From Lancefieldella sp. Marseille-Q7238 (GTDB lineage: Bacteria; Actinomycetota; Coriobacteriia; Coriobacteriales; Atopobiaceae), in assembly GCF_949152215.1 (NCBI RefSeq), contig NZ_OX424407.1:748530-812529 (forward strand): a stretch of DNA of 64,000 bases. The letters run 5' to 3'. This document shows, one piece after another, positions 34,610 to 43,256 of the stretch (positions within the stretch are counted from its first letter, which is position 1; the number at the start of each line of letters is the position of its first letter). The position numbers and the translations under genes were made by a program. The notes beneath the pieces were generated by a model, which worked only from the letters and a program-made list of their open reading frames with translations, was not told the origin of the DNA and did not search any database.

Positions 34610-34619
34610 GGCGAGAAGT
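34610..34619 (+). repeat. GGCGAGAAGT element, intergenic copy
   Basis: Exact 10-base copy between the 23-base array and the TetR gene promoter. Confidence 0.6.
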
Positions 34620-34694
34620 CCTTGTCTCTTCGACTTCGAAAATGTTAGGGTAATTTCACAAGGTATAATAGCCGGTGTTATAAAGTGCGTACGT

Positions 34695-34770
34695 CATACG
34701 TATACAGCGATTATGCCGGCGAGCTCCACGAAGGTGACACCGTTCTTGCGGACGCCATACGTATACAGCG
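34695..34770 (+). promoter_or_regulatory. Duplicated palindromic operator upstream of the TetR gene
   Basis: The 15-base sequence CATACGTATACAGCG occurs at 34695-34709 and again at 34756-34770, 61 bases apart. It holds the palindrome ATACGTAT. The second copy is 28 bases before the TetR start. This is the usual place for self-control by a TetR protein. Confidence 0.65.
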
Positions 34771-34798
34771 GCTATAAAAGCGGAGGGATCTGTGTTTT

Positions 34799-35434
34799 AT
34801 GAGTGAGCAGAGTCATGCTGCGCGCAAGAAAAATACAACCCGACCCAAAGAGGTGGATGACAGCGCTGCTCAAAAAGAAAGAATCATTGCAGCTGCCTAT
34901 TCTATTGGAGCAAAACAGGGGCTTGCTGCAATTTCTGCACGAGGAGTCGCACGGAATGCGAATGTTTCAGTTGGCTATTTGTACAAGCTCTTTCCTTCAA
35001 AGAGCGACATCATGGTCGCAGCCGCTGAGCGTTACTTCGAACACGCTCTCTTCCATGAAATATGTCATATCAACATGAAAGAATCATACGTCGAGTATTG
35101 CAAGAGACTTTGGAATTGTGCCTCTGCAGCAGTTGCTGTCTTTAGGAAGGACTGGTTAAGGGACTGGAAAGATCTTCCAAAAGCCGATCTTCTCGCCGCC
35201 CAAATTCGCATGGATGCCATGCTTGAACATGCAAAGTCAGGACTTGAAAAAGCTCTCACACAAGATGAGTATATTGATTGGAAAACACTACCGGCAGAAA
35301 TAGAGGTAGCGTCTATTACGACGTTTACCGTGCGTTCCATGTTGGATTCCTTGCGCGAGAAAAACGTCGATTGCACGGTACTGTTTACGCTCCTTGAACG
35401 TGGTCTTTACGATACCGGCCAACATAATCTCTAA
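34799..35434 (+). CDS. TetR/AcrR-family regulator
   Basis: A 211-residue regulator. The helix-turn-helix is clear: RIIAAAYSIGAKQGLAAISARGVARNANVSVGYLYKLFPSKSDIMVAAAERYF. The rest is a helical ligand domain of unknown specificity. GGAGGG lies 11 bases before the ATG. Its promoter holds a duplicated palindrome. It probably controls itself and the small HsmA-like membrane gene and perhaps the flavodoxin downstream. Confidence 0.93.
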   Translation: MSEQSHAARKKNTTRPKEVDDSAAQKERIIAAAYSIGAKQGLAAISARGVARNANVSVGYLYKLFPSKSDIMVAAAERYFEHALFHEICHINMKESYVEYCKRLWNCASAAVAVFRKDWLRDWKDLPKADLLAAQIRMDAMLEHAKSGLEKALTQDEYIDWKTLPAEIEVASITTFTVRSMLDSLREKNVDCTVLFTLLERGLYDTGQHNL

Positions 35435-35571
35435 AATAGCGTCTGACCAAAGCATCGTGAACCAAACCGTATTGTTGTTCACGCTATGGCAACTAGCATC
35501 AATACCGTCCATAAATCACAACCAAATGCTTGAACCAAAAGGTAGAGCAATATGTATGGGACGGTGTCTTT

Positions 35572-36036
35572 ATGCTTAGATTTGCCACGATAGCAATTAC
35601 GGGTGCGCTTGTTTTTTATACTATTGGCGTTTTTGCCGAACGCCAGTCGGGCACACTTAAACTGAGTCATATCGTGCTTTTTTACTTGGGGCTTACGTGT
35701 GACACAACAGGAACAGCATGTATGTCTTTTATTGCGCAAAACGGCTCTCAGAGTCCGGTACATGCGACGACCGGAGCACTTGCGATTATCCTTATGATCG
35801 TGCATGCGGTATGGGCAACCATCGTATATTCCAAGAAAAATCCTGCAACGCTCGCTCGCTTCCATCGTCTCAGTATTGGAGTTTGGCTTGTGTGGCTTGT
35901 GCCTTACATTTGCGGCATGCTCATGGGAATACCGACTCTTGCCATGGGACCAAACCTCGCGCTTGGTATAGCGATTGGTATAGCCATCGTCATTGGCCTC
36001 ATTGTATATCGATGCAAACCATGTGCTCGCACGTAG
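35572..36036 (+). CDS. HsmA-family membrane protein (TIGR03987-like)
   Basis: A 154-residue protein with four or five membrane helices. ITGALVFYTIGVFAERQSGTLKLSHIVLFYLGLTCDTTGTACM matches the HsmA-like family, in which the DTTGT motif is conserved. Function is unknown. I start at ATG 35572 (MLRFATIA) because this is the family N-terminus; an in-frame TTG 14 codons earlier is less likely. It follows the TetR gene by about 140 bases. Confidence 0.8.
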   Translation: MLRFATIAITGALVFYTIGVFAERQSGTLKLSHIVLFYLGLTCDTTGTACMSFIAQNGSQSPVHATTGALAIILMIVHAVWATIVYSKKNPATLARFHRLSIGVWLVWLVPYICGMLMGIPTLAMGPNLALGIAIGIAIVIGLIVYRCKPCART

Positions 36037-36108
36037 CCATGAAAGGATAATTTGGCGATATAATGTGTCAGCACTACATTACATCAGCCGACTGACAGGA
36101 ATCCTTGC

Positions 36109-36591
36109 ATGAATCCTTTAATTGTGTACTACTCATATTCAGGCATAACAAGAAAGCTCGCGGAAGACATTGCACTCATTACGGATGGAGAATTACAAGA
36201 GCTTGAACCTCAAGATCCGTATTCCTTTTCATATAACACGGCAGTAAAAGAGGTACGAGCTCAAATTGAAAAGGGGTATTGTCCTCCGTTGCGACAAGGA
36301 CTTGCAAATATAGACGACTTTGAAACAATCTTCATAGGCTCTCCTAACTGGCTGAAAACGTTTGCTCCTCCTGTTCTTTCATTTTTGAGAACAACGGATT
36401 TAAGCGGGAAGACAATTATTCCGTTCTGCACACATGGTGGTGGAGGCTTCGGCCACATGCTTGAGGACTACAAAAGAGAATGCGGTGCGTCTCATATAAA
36501 AAAGGGTATCGCTCTGAAAGGCGATTACAGCTTTGACGAATTACAAAAATGGTTGGAAACGTCAGGAGTTTATCGGGATTCAAGAGGCTAA
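36109..36591 (+). CDS. Flavodoxin
   Basis: A 160-residue flavodoxin of the Flavodoxin_4 kind. The FMN phosphate loop is YYSYSGITRKLAEDI, then FIGSPNWLKTFAPPVLSFL and IPFCTHGGGGFG. It should carry low-potential electrons or reduce small molecules. AGGAAT precedes ATG 36109. A short hairpin (36617-36633) follows and may end transcription before the convergent phosphoesterase gene. Confidence 0.92.
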   Translation: MNPLIVYYSYSGITRKLAEDIALITDGELQELEPQDPYSFSYNTAVKEVRAQIEKGYCPPLRQGLANIDDFETIFIGSPNWLKTFAPPVLSFLRTTDLSGKTIIPFCTHGGGGFGHMLEDYKRECGASHIKKGIALKGDYSFDELQKWLETSGVYRDSRG

Positions 36592-36674
36592 AAAGTGTTC
36601 ATTTTTCAGCGTGCTAAGTGTGCTAAGCACACTCAATTCGCCTACTCTTTCTTTTTATTGTTGCCCTAATCGCT

Positions 36675-37535
36675 CTACAAAAATGGCAATACGTAGATAT
36701 CCATCCAGTTCCAAGAAGCCATATCCCACGACTCCAGGTCCAGCTCTTCTGAAGTTACCACTCTGGCCGACGTACCCTCAACCAGAAGCATGCTGCCATC
36801 TCCAACGGCTATCAAATGTGGCGTAAGACTGAACGTATCGCAAAAAATCAACTTTGATTTTGTACGTGCACCATCTTTGGTAGGAATCTCCCATATATCA
36901 ATGGATTCAACGGGAGTATGTCCAACGATTTGATTGACACCAGGAAGCGGATCTTGATAGAGCTCTGATAAATCCGCCCAAAGTGGACTGGCAATTTCGC
37001 TTCCACCACGACCCGGCCCTGCACTGTCAAGTGCCGCGAGAGCTTTATCGTCTCCACGTCGAAACATTTCATTGAGAGCATCGGAAAGCGTACAAGGAGT
37101 TTCCCTTTGGTCTGACGTAAGAAAGCGATAAGCCCACTCCCTTGTTATGCCCGCGTGAGTTACTACATAATTGCCCACAACGCATGCCATCTGAACCTTC
37201 ATATAGGTAAGTGCTTCCGAAACTTCTTTATAGAGATCGGTATGCGTACCAGGCCCTGGAATACCTCGTAGATATTGCATGTCATGGTTGCCAAGGACAA
37301 AATCAACATCAAAACCGTGTCTCCTTTTACCGTCAATCCATGTTAAAAAGTCATCAATCGCATCCAACATAATCGAGCGGTTGGAATGCCACTCATCAAC
37401 ATAGTCCCCGCAAAATACAACGCGATTAACATTCAGTTTCTTTATCGCTTGGTCAACCCGACTTAAAATGAGATCTTCTTTAAGGTGCATATCCCCTATG
37501 ACAAGTGTTTTTGCTTTGTTTTCGGAATTACTCAT
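36675..37535 (-). CDS. Metallophosphoesterase (calcineurin-like)
   Basis: A 286-residue two-metal phosphoesterase. All motifs are present in order: VIGDMH, FCGDYVDEW, LGNHDMQY, VTHAG and GHTPVE. The C-terminal 60 residues are extra and end in a Trp-rich stretch (SWDMASWNWMD). It may act on diadenosine tetraphosphate, protein phosphate or other phosphodiesters. Its ATG abuts, and slightly overlaps, the end of a decayed YafQ toxin gene, which suggests a deletion put the two together. Confidence 0.9.
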   Translation of the reverse strand: MSNSENKAKTLVIGDMHLKEDLILSRVDQAIKKLNVNRVVFCGDYVDEWHSNRSIMLDAIDDFLTWIDGKRRHGFDVDFVLGNHDMQYLRGIPGPGTHTDLYKEVSEALTYMKVQMACVVGNYVVTHAGITREWAYRFLTSDQRETPCTLSDALNEMFRRGDDKALAALDSAGPGRGGSEIASPLWADLSELYQDPLPGVNQIVGHTPVESIDIWEIPTKDGARTKSKLIFCDTFSLTPHLIAVGDGSMLLVEGTSARVVTSEELDLESWDMASWNWMDIYVLPFL

Positions 37536-37638
37536 CTTTGCCTCTCAAGAATTTCCTCAAGCTTTGCAAGGTTTTTACCCTGCTTTTTTGATCTTTTGTA
37601 GTCCTTTTAAACTTGACTGTAAATTTCAGCTCTAACAT
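37532..37638 (-). pseudogene. YafQ/RelE-like toxin remnant, frameshifted and truncated
   Basis: Two bases after the RelB-like stop an ATG opens MLELKFTVKFKR, the start of a YafQ toxin. Restoring one A in the A-run near 37605 gives KFKKDYKRSKKQGKNLAK and then LEEILERQR before TGA at the start of the phosphoesterase gene. Only about 35 of the usual 90 residues remain, and the catalytic C-terminal half is lost. A frameshift and a 3' deletion have killed it. Confidence 0.75.
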
Positions 37639-37640
37639 GC

Positions 37641-37922
37641 CTACTCTCTATTAAGAGCATCCATGGCTTCCTTGACAGAACGATAAGAACCAGAAAGATT
37701 CCTACCAACCACCGCATCATCCATTGCTGCAAGTGTCTCAGCATCAAATCCATAAGGGTTAGATGGATCAAAAGGAAAACCGCCACGACGATTAAATGCA
37801 GACACAAACATGCGAATGGCATTACTTGGAGATGTTCCAATCTCATCGCAAATGGCAGAAAAGCGATCTTTCTCATCTTTACGAAGCTTTGCAGAAATTG
37901 ATTCTGTAGCAGCAGTCATCAT
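37641..37922 (-). CDS. RelB/DinJ-family antitoxin
   Basis: A 93-residue antitoxin. The ribbon-helix-helix part is SISAKLRKDEKDRFSAICDEIGTSPSNAIRMFVSAFNRRGGFPFD, typical of DinJ/RelB. The C-terminal tail would wrap the toxin. Its toxin partner directly downstream is broken, so it is now an orphan and may only act as a DNA-binding protein, or protect against related toxins. Confidence 0.9.
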   Translation of the reverse strand: MMTAATESISAKLRKDEKDRFSAICDEIGTSPSNAIRMFVSAFNRRGGFPFDPSNPYGFDAETLAAMDDAVVGRNLSGSYRSVKEAMDALNRE

Positions 37923-38015
37923 AATTCCTTACTACAATATCTGACAATGTCATCTATTCTATTCTAAATAAAGCATTACTAAAACGCTGAACGTAATTCA
38001 AAAGTATCCAGTCAA

Positions 38016-38429
38016 ATGAGCTGGCAAAACTACTTACGTGCTTATGCGGTATCACTACATGACACGCTTCTACAGCATCCAAATGCCATTATGCTAGTGC
38101 TCACTCACCCGATTTCTACTCCTGGGCAGCTCTCACTTTTTGCTAAGATGCTTGCAAATCTCTCGAAAACCGGCTTTTCTGCACCTTTGGATATACTCGG
38201 GATTGCAACCGCCGTTACGGTATATACCACGGGTTTTTCTGCTTCGGAAGCTGTGCCTCCTGTGGGAAGTACCTCTAACGAAGATGCTCCTAGTCTCTCT
38301 GAAGCAATTAAGTCTCTGCCGGCTGATGAGCTTGATTCGCTCAATATGCTCATTAGAGACATAATGGAAGGTAAGTGGGGCTTCAGCACCCAGTTTGAAA
38401 GAGGACTTGACGCCATTCTTAAAGGGTGA
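38016..38429 (+). pseudogene. TetR-family regulator, C-terminal half only
   Basis: A 137-residue frame matches the C-terminal ligand domain of TetR-type repressors (LRAYAVSLHDTLLQHPNAIMLV, ending in FERGLDAILKG) but lacks the helix-turn-helix. The frame is closed by a stop 9 codons upstream of the ATG, and the gap before it has no DNA-binding motif. It is most simply a truncated gene. A free ligand-domain protein cannot be excluded. Confidence 0.6.
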
Positions 38430-38539
38430 GAATAGCGGAAGGCTTTGTAATACCAACGCCTCATCAGGGGATACTTTAGTTTTTCTTACATAGACTCTCA
38501 TACCAAACATAGACTTAAGGTTAATACGTTTGCTAGACA

Positions 38540-39106
38540 TCATTTAGCATTACGAATTAGATCTTCTTTAGCTTCATCACCTGAGTCATAAAATCTTGCC
38601 CATTTTGTTGAAAATGTATCTATAAAACCGATGCTTTTAACTTTATATTTATCGTGAGTAGGTTGAATACAAATCGGACTATAGTCCTGTTCCGTTTCAA
38701 CTCGCTTCAAATAAGTAAAGTATTTCTTTTCTTTGCAATACGATGTTACAAAATTGCCTACCGGGATTATCGGATATGTATTTATCGTAGGAGCAGTTAA
38801 ATCCACCCCATTCCAAATTACCTTGATTTTTACATTTCGAATCGGTCCGGAAGAATTATTACAGAGGTATAGACTGTAAAATTCCGCTCCTCCTTCTTTT
38901 TTTACTTCAATCCAAGCATTAACTCCATAAGCTAAGCTTTTTTGATTTCGTTTTTCTTCTTCAATTCGAAACTCTCTATCTTTCTTCTGTTCACTTTTAA
39001 ATTGCTCAATACTTATTAAAATTGCTGATAATGCTATTATGGCTGCTAAAATTTCTGCTACCGCTCCGATTAATCCTGAGTATGTATTCAATACTTCTAA
39101 CATCAT
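38540..39106 (-). CDS. Single-pass membrane protein of unknown function
   Basis: A 188-residue protein. One helix (AEILAAIIALSAILISI) follows a short outside N-terminus; then comes a charged coil (FKSEQKKDREFRIEEEKR) and a beta-rich cytoplasmic domain with LYLCNNSSGPIRNVKIKVIW and IIPVGNFVTSY. I do not know the family. The same plan recurs in the protein at 54766-55554. The sequence is more AT-rich than its neighbours and lies next to a DUF4143 ATPase, so it looks acquired. Confidence 0.65.
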   Translation of the reverse strand: MMLEVLNTYSGLIGAVAEILAAIIALSAILISIEQFKSEQKKDREFRIEEEKRNQKSLAYGVNAWIEVKKEGGAEFYSLYLCNNSSGPIRNVKIKVIWNGVDLTAPTINTYPIIPVGNFVTSYCKEKKYFTYLKRVETEQDYSPICIQPTHDKYKVKSIGFIDTFSTKWARFYDSGDEAKEDLIRNAK

Positions 39107-39123
39107 TTCTCCAATCTATCTCC

Positions 39124-40428
39124 TTAAACCCACTGTTCATATTGGGCAATTGCCCACAGCGGTATATTGACCAACCAACCGTCATCTCGGTATGAAGACA
39201 AAGAAGTTCGAATTGCATGAGATAAGTCAAATTTCTCAACCGCAATTTTTAAACTCTTTGATTGAAGGTTTTCCCCAGCTTTAACCTCAATGGGATACGG
39301 TTGACTCTTATACTCCACAGCAAAATCAGTTTCAGCTCTTCCAGATTCAGAAGACCAATATACAGGGGCTTTATTTTGACTCAATAACGATTGAGCAACA
39401 TATTGCTCAGTTATAGCTCCTTTGAATTCTGTAAATAGACGCATTGAATCTGAAAGTATAATCGCAGGATCCAGATTAGAAAGAGCTCCCAAAAGACCAA
39501 CATCAAGACAGAAAATCTTAAATGCTTGCGCATCCTCATAGCTCGCAAACGGAAATCTTAATGCGGCAACACGAGAAACTTTATAGAGTATCCCGTAATC
39601 AATCAGCCATTGAATGCTTTCCTCAAAGTCTCTTGCCCGTCCACCCTTTCGGACAACCCCATAAATGAATTTTTTATTTTCTTTCGCCAATTGACTTGGC
39701 AGTGAATGCCAAACGAGTCTCATACGTTCTTGAATTCTTGCTGGCGCATATTTTCCAAAATCACTTTCATAATCATTGATGATTTGCGACTGAATACGTC
39801 TACATGCCGAAAGATTTTGATGTAAAACATACGAATTAACCACTCCCGGCATTCCGCCAACAATCAAGTATTCTTTAAGCTTTGCTTGAAGAATATCCTC
39901 TACAGCCTTAAGGTTACTTTTATTCGCCTGAAGAAGTTCATCTGCCAGCGGATCACCTGAAGTTGCGCGAACAAACTCAACAAAACTCATTGGATAGAGT
40001 ATGAGCTGGTCAACCTTTCCTACAGGAAATGACACTCCTTCTCCGCGCATAGAGATGCCCATATAAGATCCTGCAGCAATAATATGATACTCGCTGGCTT
40101 GCTCGCAAAAATACTTAAGTGAGACAAGACCTTGTGGAGCTTCCTGAATCTCATCAAAAAGTATTAATGTATTAGACGGATCAATAACATTGCCAGTACG
40201 CAGCTCGATCTGTCGAACTATTTTGTGTGGATCCAAATCTTGTTCAAATAAAGAGCAGGCTGATGGCTCCATTAAAAAGTCGATACGAACAACGTTTTTA
40301 TATTCTTTCCTAGCAAACTCATTCATTAACCAAGTCTTACCAGTTTGTCTGGCACCTTTCAGAATAAGTGGCTTTCTTTCTATACTATTTTTCCACGCAA
40401 TGAGGTCTTCCATAAGAGATCTATACAT
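39124..40428 (-). CDS. AAA ATPase with DUF4143 nuclease-like domain
   Basis: A 434-residue protein. The AAA domain has Walker A LKGARQTGKT and Walker B ILFDEIQEAPQ; AAGSYMGISM follows. The C-terminal DUF4143 part carries SSESGRAETDFAVEYKSQPYPIEVKAGE, a PD-(D/E)XK-like Asp, Glu and Lys arrangement. The biological role of these common accessory ATPases is unknown. I chose ATG 40428 with AGAGGTG upstream; the frame extends back through a duplicated operator-like repeat that is better read as control DNA. Codon use is AT-rich. Confidence 0.85.
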   Translation of the reverse strand: MYRSLMEDLIAWKNSIERKPLILKGARQTGKTWLMNEFARKEYKNVVRIDFLMEPSACSLFEQDLDPHKIVRQIELRTGNVIDPSNTLILFDEIQEAPQGLVSLKYFCEQASEYHIIAAGSYMGISMRGEGVSFPVGKVDQLILYPMSFVEFVRATSGDPLADELLQANKSNLKAVEDILQAKLKEYLIVGGMPGVVNSYVLHQNLSACRRIQSQIINDYESDFGKYAPARIQERMRLVWHSLPSQLAKENKKFIYGVVRKGGRARDFEESIQWLIDYGILYKVSRVAALRFPFASYEDAQAFKIFCLDVGLLGALSNLDPAIILSDSMRLFTEFKGAITEQYVAQSLLSQNKAPVYWSSESGRAETDFAVEYKSQPYPIEVKAGENLQSKSLKIAVEKFDLSHAIRTSLSSYRDDGWLVNIPLWAIAQYEQWV

Positions 40429-40489
40429 CGCCATCACCTCTTTGTTGAACAAGCTTTCAGGCCAGTATAGCGCTTTTAGTAATAACTTA

Positions 40490-40546
40490 CACATTTCTCG
40501 TACGACTTTTGTGAAAATCTTGCACATTTCTCGTACGACTTTTGTG
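40490..40546 (-). promoter_or_regulatory. Two identical 24-base semi-palindromes upstream of the DUF4143 gene
   Basis: Identical 24-base copies lie at 40490-40513 and 40523-40546, a 33-base period (about three helix turns). Each has the dyad CACA-N4-TCGTACGA-N4-TGTG. They sit 60-120 bases before the ATPase start, as a pair of operators would. Confidence 0.65.
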
Positions 40547-40679
40547 CATATAGGATTCTCATACTCATTAATACTTAGCTTAACGAACACTCTATTACGA
40601 GCTTCTCGCTTCTCATATATTTAGTAGTCGCTGCCCATTAAAATCGACTCTTTATGCACAGCGCTCCCTGACTAAATCA

Positions 40680-41183
40680 CTATTCAGCCTTCGGGAACCA
40701 CGGAATGCAACGATTGACTCGCTTGCAGTAATCTCTGTATTCATCACCAAATTGCTCTAGCAACCATTTTTCTTCCGTTGCACGCATCATTATGGTCAGT
40801 AAAGCCCAATACAAAAGCGAAAGTGGAAATAAGTAGAGGTTGCCGTAAATCAGCAAAACACCAGTAAGGACAAAGGAAAATGCAGAATAAATGGGATTGC
40901 GCACCACCGAATACACGCCCGTAGTTATCAACTTGTTCTCAATAATATTATCCTGGAGCCTTTCTTTAATTGCAGCCGAAACCCAAAGCCAAATGCCCGC
41001 CACAAAAAAGATTGTTCCTGCAGTATGAAACACTGCAATGGTCGCCCGGATACGAAGGTAAGGCAAAACTCCCATCTGAGACAATACAATGCAAGTCGTG
41101 GTCAGAATTACAATGATAATCACATACACAGGTCCAACTCCAAGCACTGGAAGATGATTCTTCTCGTCTTTTTGAGGTGCCAT
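40680..41183 (-). CDS. Isoprenylcysteine carboxyl methyltransferase-like membrane protein
   Basis: A 167-residue protein with four or five helices, of the ICMT/phospholipid methyltransferase group. The SAM-contacting part is complete: LITTGVYSVVRNPIYSAF and, near the end, EEKWLLEQFGDEYRDYCKRVNRCIPW. In bacteria such proteins methylate lipids or small lipophilic substrates; the target here is unknown. It stands alone on - between the ATPase gene and a lipoprotein gene on +. Confidence 0.85.
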   Translation of the reverse strand: MAPQKDEKNHLPVLGVGPVYVIIIVILTTTCIVLSQMGVLPYLRIRATIAVFHTAGTIFFVAGIWLWVSAAIKERLQDNIIENKLITTGVYSVVRNPIYSAFSFVLTGVLLIYGNLYLFPLSLLYWALLTIMMRATEEKWLLEQFGDEYRDYCKRVNRCIPWFPKAE

Positions 41184-41460
41184 GTCCTAAACTCCGCTCA
41201 ATATATTGTAATGTTAGTGATGTCTAACTATATTGTAAGTAAGTATACCGTACACATAAGACCCTTTGTGCTGAGTAAATATGCAAATACCGCCGTTCGC
41301 ATTGACTTGTAAATATCTAATCAAATAGGCTCAGCAACTACCTTTGACCAGTCTGTAGGAATCTAAAATTGTTAAATTTGTAAGATTTGTTGTAACATAT
41401 TGACTGTTAAAAAACTTATTCTTTGCTTTAACGATGCGCCCTCCACTGAAAGGATGCTCA

Positions 41461-42411
41461 ATGAAACAACGTCAATTGGTGCTGGCACTTGTACTTTTCT
41501 TTATACTTTCTTTTGGCGCTGTATTTACTGCTTGTTCTACAGAAACCCCTGAACCATCTGCTGAAGAGATTGCGGCTCAGAAAGCAGAAGAAGAGAAGAA
41601 AGCTGCAATGGCTCCATTCGTAGGCATCTGGGAAGCTAAGTCCATCAACGACCCAGATCAGGGAGAAATTGTTGAAAGCGTTTATCCAACTGCAAGAGAT
41701 GCGTACAAGGCAATTTATGGTTACGATTTTGCTGAGGATGGCACCGGTTTGTTTATTCGTTTTGGCGCTCAAAAGCCATTTACTTGGTCTGTTGATGCTG
41801 ACGGTAAACTTACGATAACTCTTGCAGGAAATGCCGGAAGCTACACGGCAACCGTAGACTCCAGTACAGGTCAGATGACCATTGAAGGTTCCGATGGATC
41901 AAAGGCTATTCTTACGCAGGTCACTAAAACATCTGGTGACTATTCGAGTTTGAAATATAAACCTTTTGATGCAATGGCAGATAGAGGTACTATCGGCCTC
42001 AATTTCTCTAGCAAAATTGAATCCTCTATGCGCTTTAAGTTGAAGACTGAAGTGGATAAAGTGCTTATTGATAACGATGACATCTATGTCCGGTATATGG
42101 GCATAGCAAAAAGTCCAGACGGTTATATGGAAGGCTATGTCTTTGAGATTATCAATAAGTCTGATACATGGATTGCTTGCAATTTTCGATTAGATAATTC
42201 AGATCATACGCTGTGGTCCTATGATTCTAACTACCTGGAGCGTGGCGAGAGATTCTATGCCTTTGTTATTAACAGCTCCAATAAAAAAATGCCTCTTGCC
42301 GATCTTACTAAGGCTGAGGGAGTCATTGAGTATTACCACATCAAGGATGGTAAGAGCCTGGAAGATAATCAAAAACAAGATATCGACTTGGCAGTTGCTC
42401 AGAACAAGTGA
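41461..42411 (+). CDS. Lipoprotein of unknown function (paralogue of 50973-51902)
   Basis: A 316-residue lipoprotein. The signal peptide ends in a lipobox VFTAC. The mature part has FVGIWEAKSINDPDQGEI, FAEDGTGLFIRFG and PFTWSVDADGKLTITL, then SGDYSSLKYKPFD. It looks like a lipocalin-like beta barrel followed by a second beta domain. GAAAGGATG precedes ATG 41461. A close relative sits 10 kb away in the opposite direction with a matching upstream region. Confidence 0.85.
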   Translation: MKQRQLVLALVLFFILSFGAVFTACSTETPEPSAEEIAAQKAEEEKKAAMAPFVGIWEAKSINDPDQGEIVESVYPTARDAYKAIYGYDFAEDGTGLFIRFGAQKPFTWSVDADGKLTITLAGNAGSYTATVDSSTGQMTIEGSDGSKAILTQVTKTSGDYSSLKYKPFDAMADRGTIGLNFSSKIESSMRFKLKTEVDKVLIDNDDIYVRYMGIAKSPDGYMEGYVFEIINKSDTWIACNFRLDNSDHTLWSYDSNYLERGERFYAFVINSSNKKMPLADLTKAEGVIEYYHIKDGKSLEDNQKQDIDLAVAQNK

Positions 42412-42541
42412 CTCTAGACCATTACTTACATAGTACGTATGTTATGGGCATGATCTCTCTTGTTTGCCGGCCGCATAATCCAACTACCACCAAGGTATTC
42501 TTCCGCTTATTAGGTAACATAATGTTAAAGATGGTGATAGT

Positions 42542-43225
42542 ATGCGGGTTCTTCTAGCTGAAGATGAAAAAAGAATGGCTGCAGCCATTGTGGCTCTCTT
42601 GAAGCAGGAAAAATACGACGTGGATCACATGACAGACGGCGTATCCGCACTTCTCGCCTTAGAAAGCAATATGTACGACATCGCAATCCTTGATGTCATG
42701 ATGCCTAAAATGAACGGCTTTGAAGTTTCTCGTAAAGCACGGAGCAAGGGAATCAACATCCCCATTTTGATGCTGACGGCAAAAAGTCAGCTGGACGATA
42801 AGGTCGAGGGTCTTGATAACGGTGCCGATGACTACCTGACAAAACCGTTCCATACCGCAGAACTTCTCGCCCGCCTGCGCGCTCTAGGGCGGAGAAGCTC
42901 CAGCTTTCAAGATAGTGTTCTGCACTTTGGAGACCTCTCGCTTGATACTTCAACCGCAACGCTTACCTGCAATTCTTCGGGACAGAGCGTTCGCTTGAGC
43001 GAGAAAGAATTGCGCATCCTGGAGTATATGATTGGAAGCCATGGTCGGATTATGACGCGCGACCAGCTTGCCATTAAGATCTGGGGTTTTGAAAGCGACG
43101 CTGAATACAACAACGTGGAAGTGTATATGTCTTTCACGCGTAAAAAGCTGGCCTTTGTCGGCTCAAAGGTAGAAATCAAAGCCGTTCGCGGCTTGGGATA
43201 TGAATTGAGGGAACAAACTGTTTAG
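42542..43225 (+). CDS. OmpR-family response regulator
   Basis: A 227-residue regulator. The receiver has acidic residues in LLAEDEKR, the phosphorylated Asp51 in AILDVMMPK, LTAK and Lys101 in YLTKPFH. The C-terminal winged helix has RLSEKELRILEYMI and VEIKAVRGLGYEL. It is followed by its sensor kinase and the surface/polymer genes, which are its likely targets. A GGCGAGAAGT element occurs twice inside it (42649-42658 and 42862-42871, both - strand). Confidence 0.95.
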   Translation: MRVLLAEDEKRMAAAIVALLKQEKYDVDHMTDGVSALLALESNMYDIAILDVMMPKMNGFEVSRKARSKGINIPILMLTAKSQLDDKVEGLDNGADDYLTKPFHTAELLARLRALGRRSSSFQDSVLHFGDLSLDTSTATLTCNSSGQSVRLSEKELRILEYMIGSHGRIMTRDQLAIKIWGFESDAEYNNVEVYMSFTRKKLAFVGSKVEIKAVRGLGYELREQTV

Positions 43226-43256
43226 GCAATCCAAAAGAAAAATCATTCTCTCTATT

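Noticed and set aside
40429-40590. N-terminal extension of the DUF4143 ATPase with a repeated KVVREMCK
   Set aside because: The repeat is the translation of two DNA operator-like copies; the normal family start with a ribosome site is at 40428.
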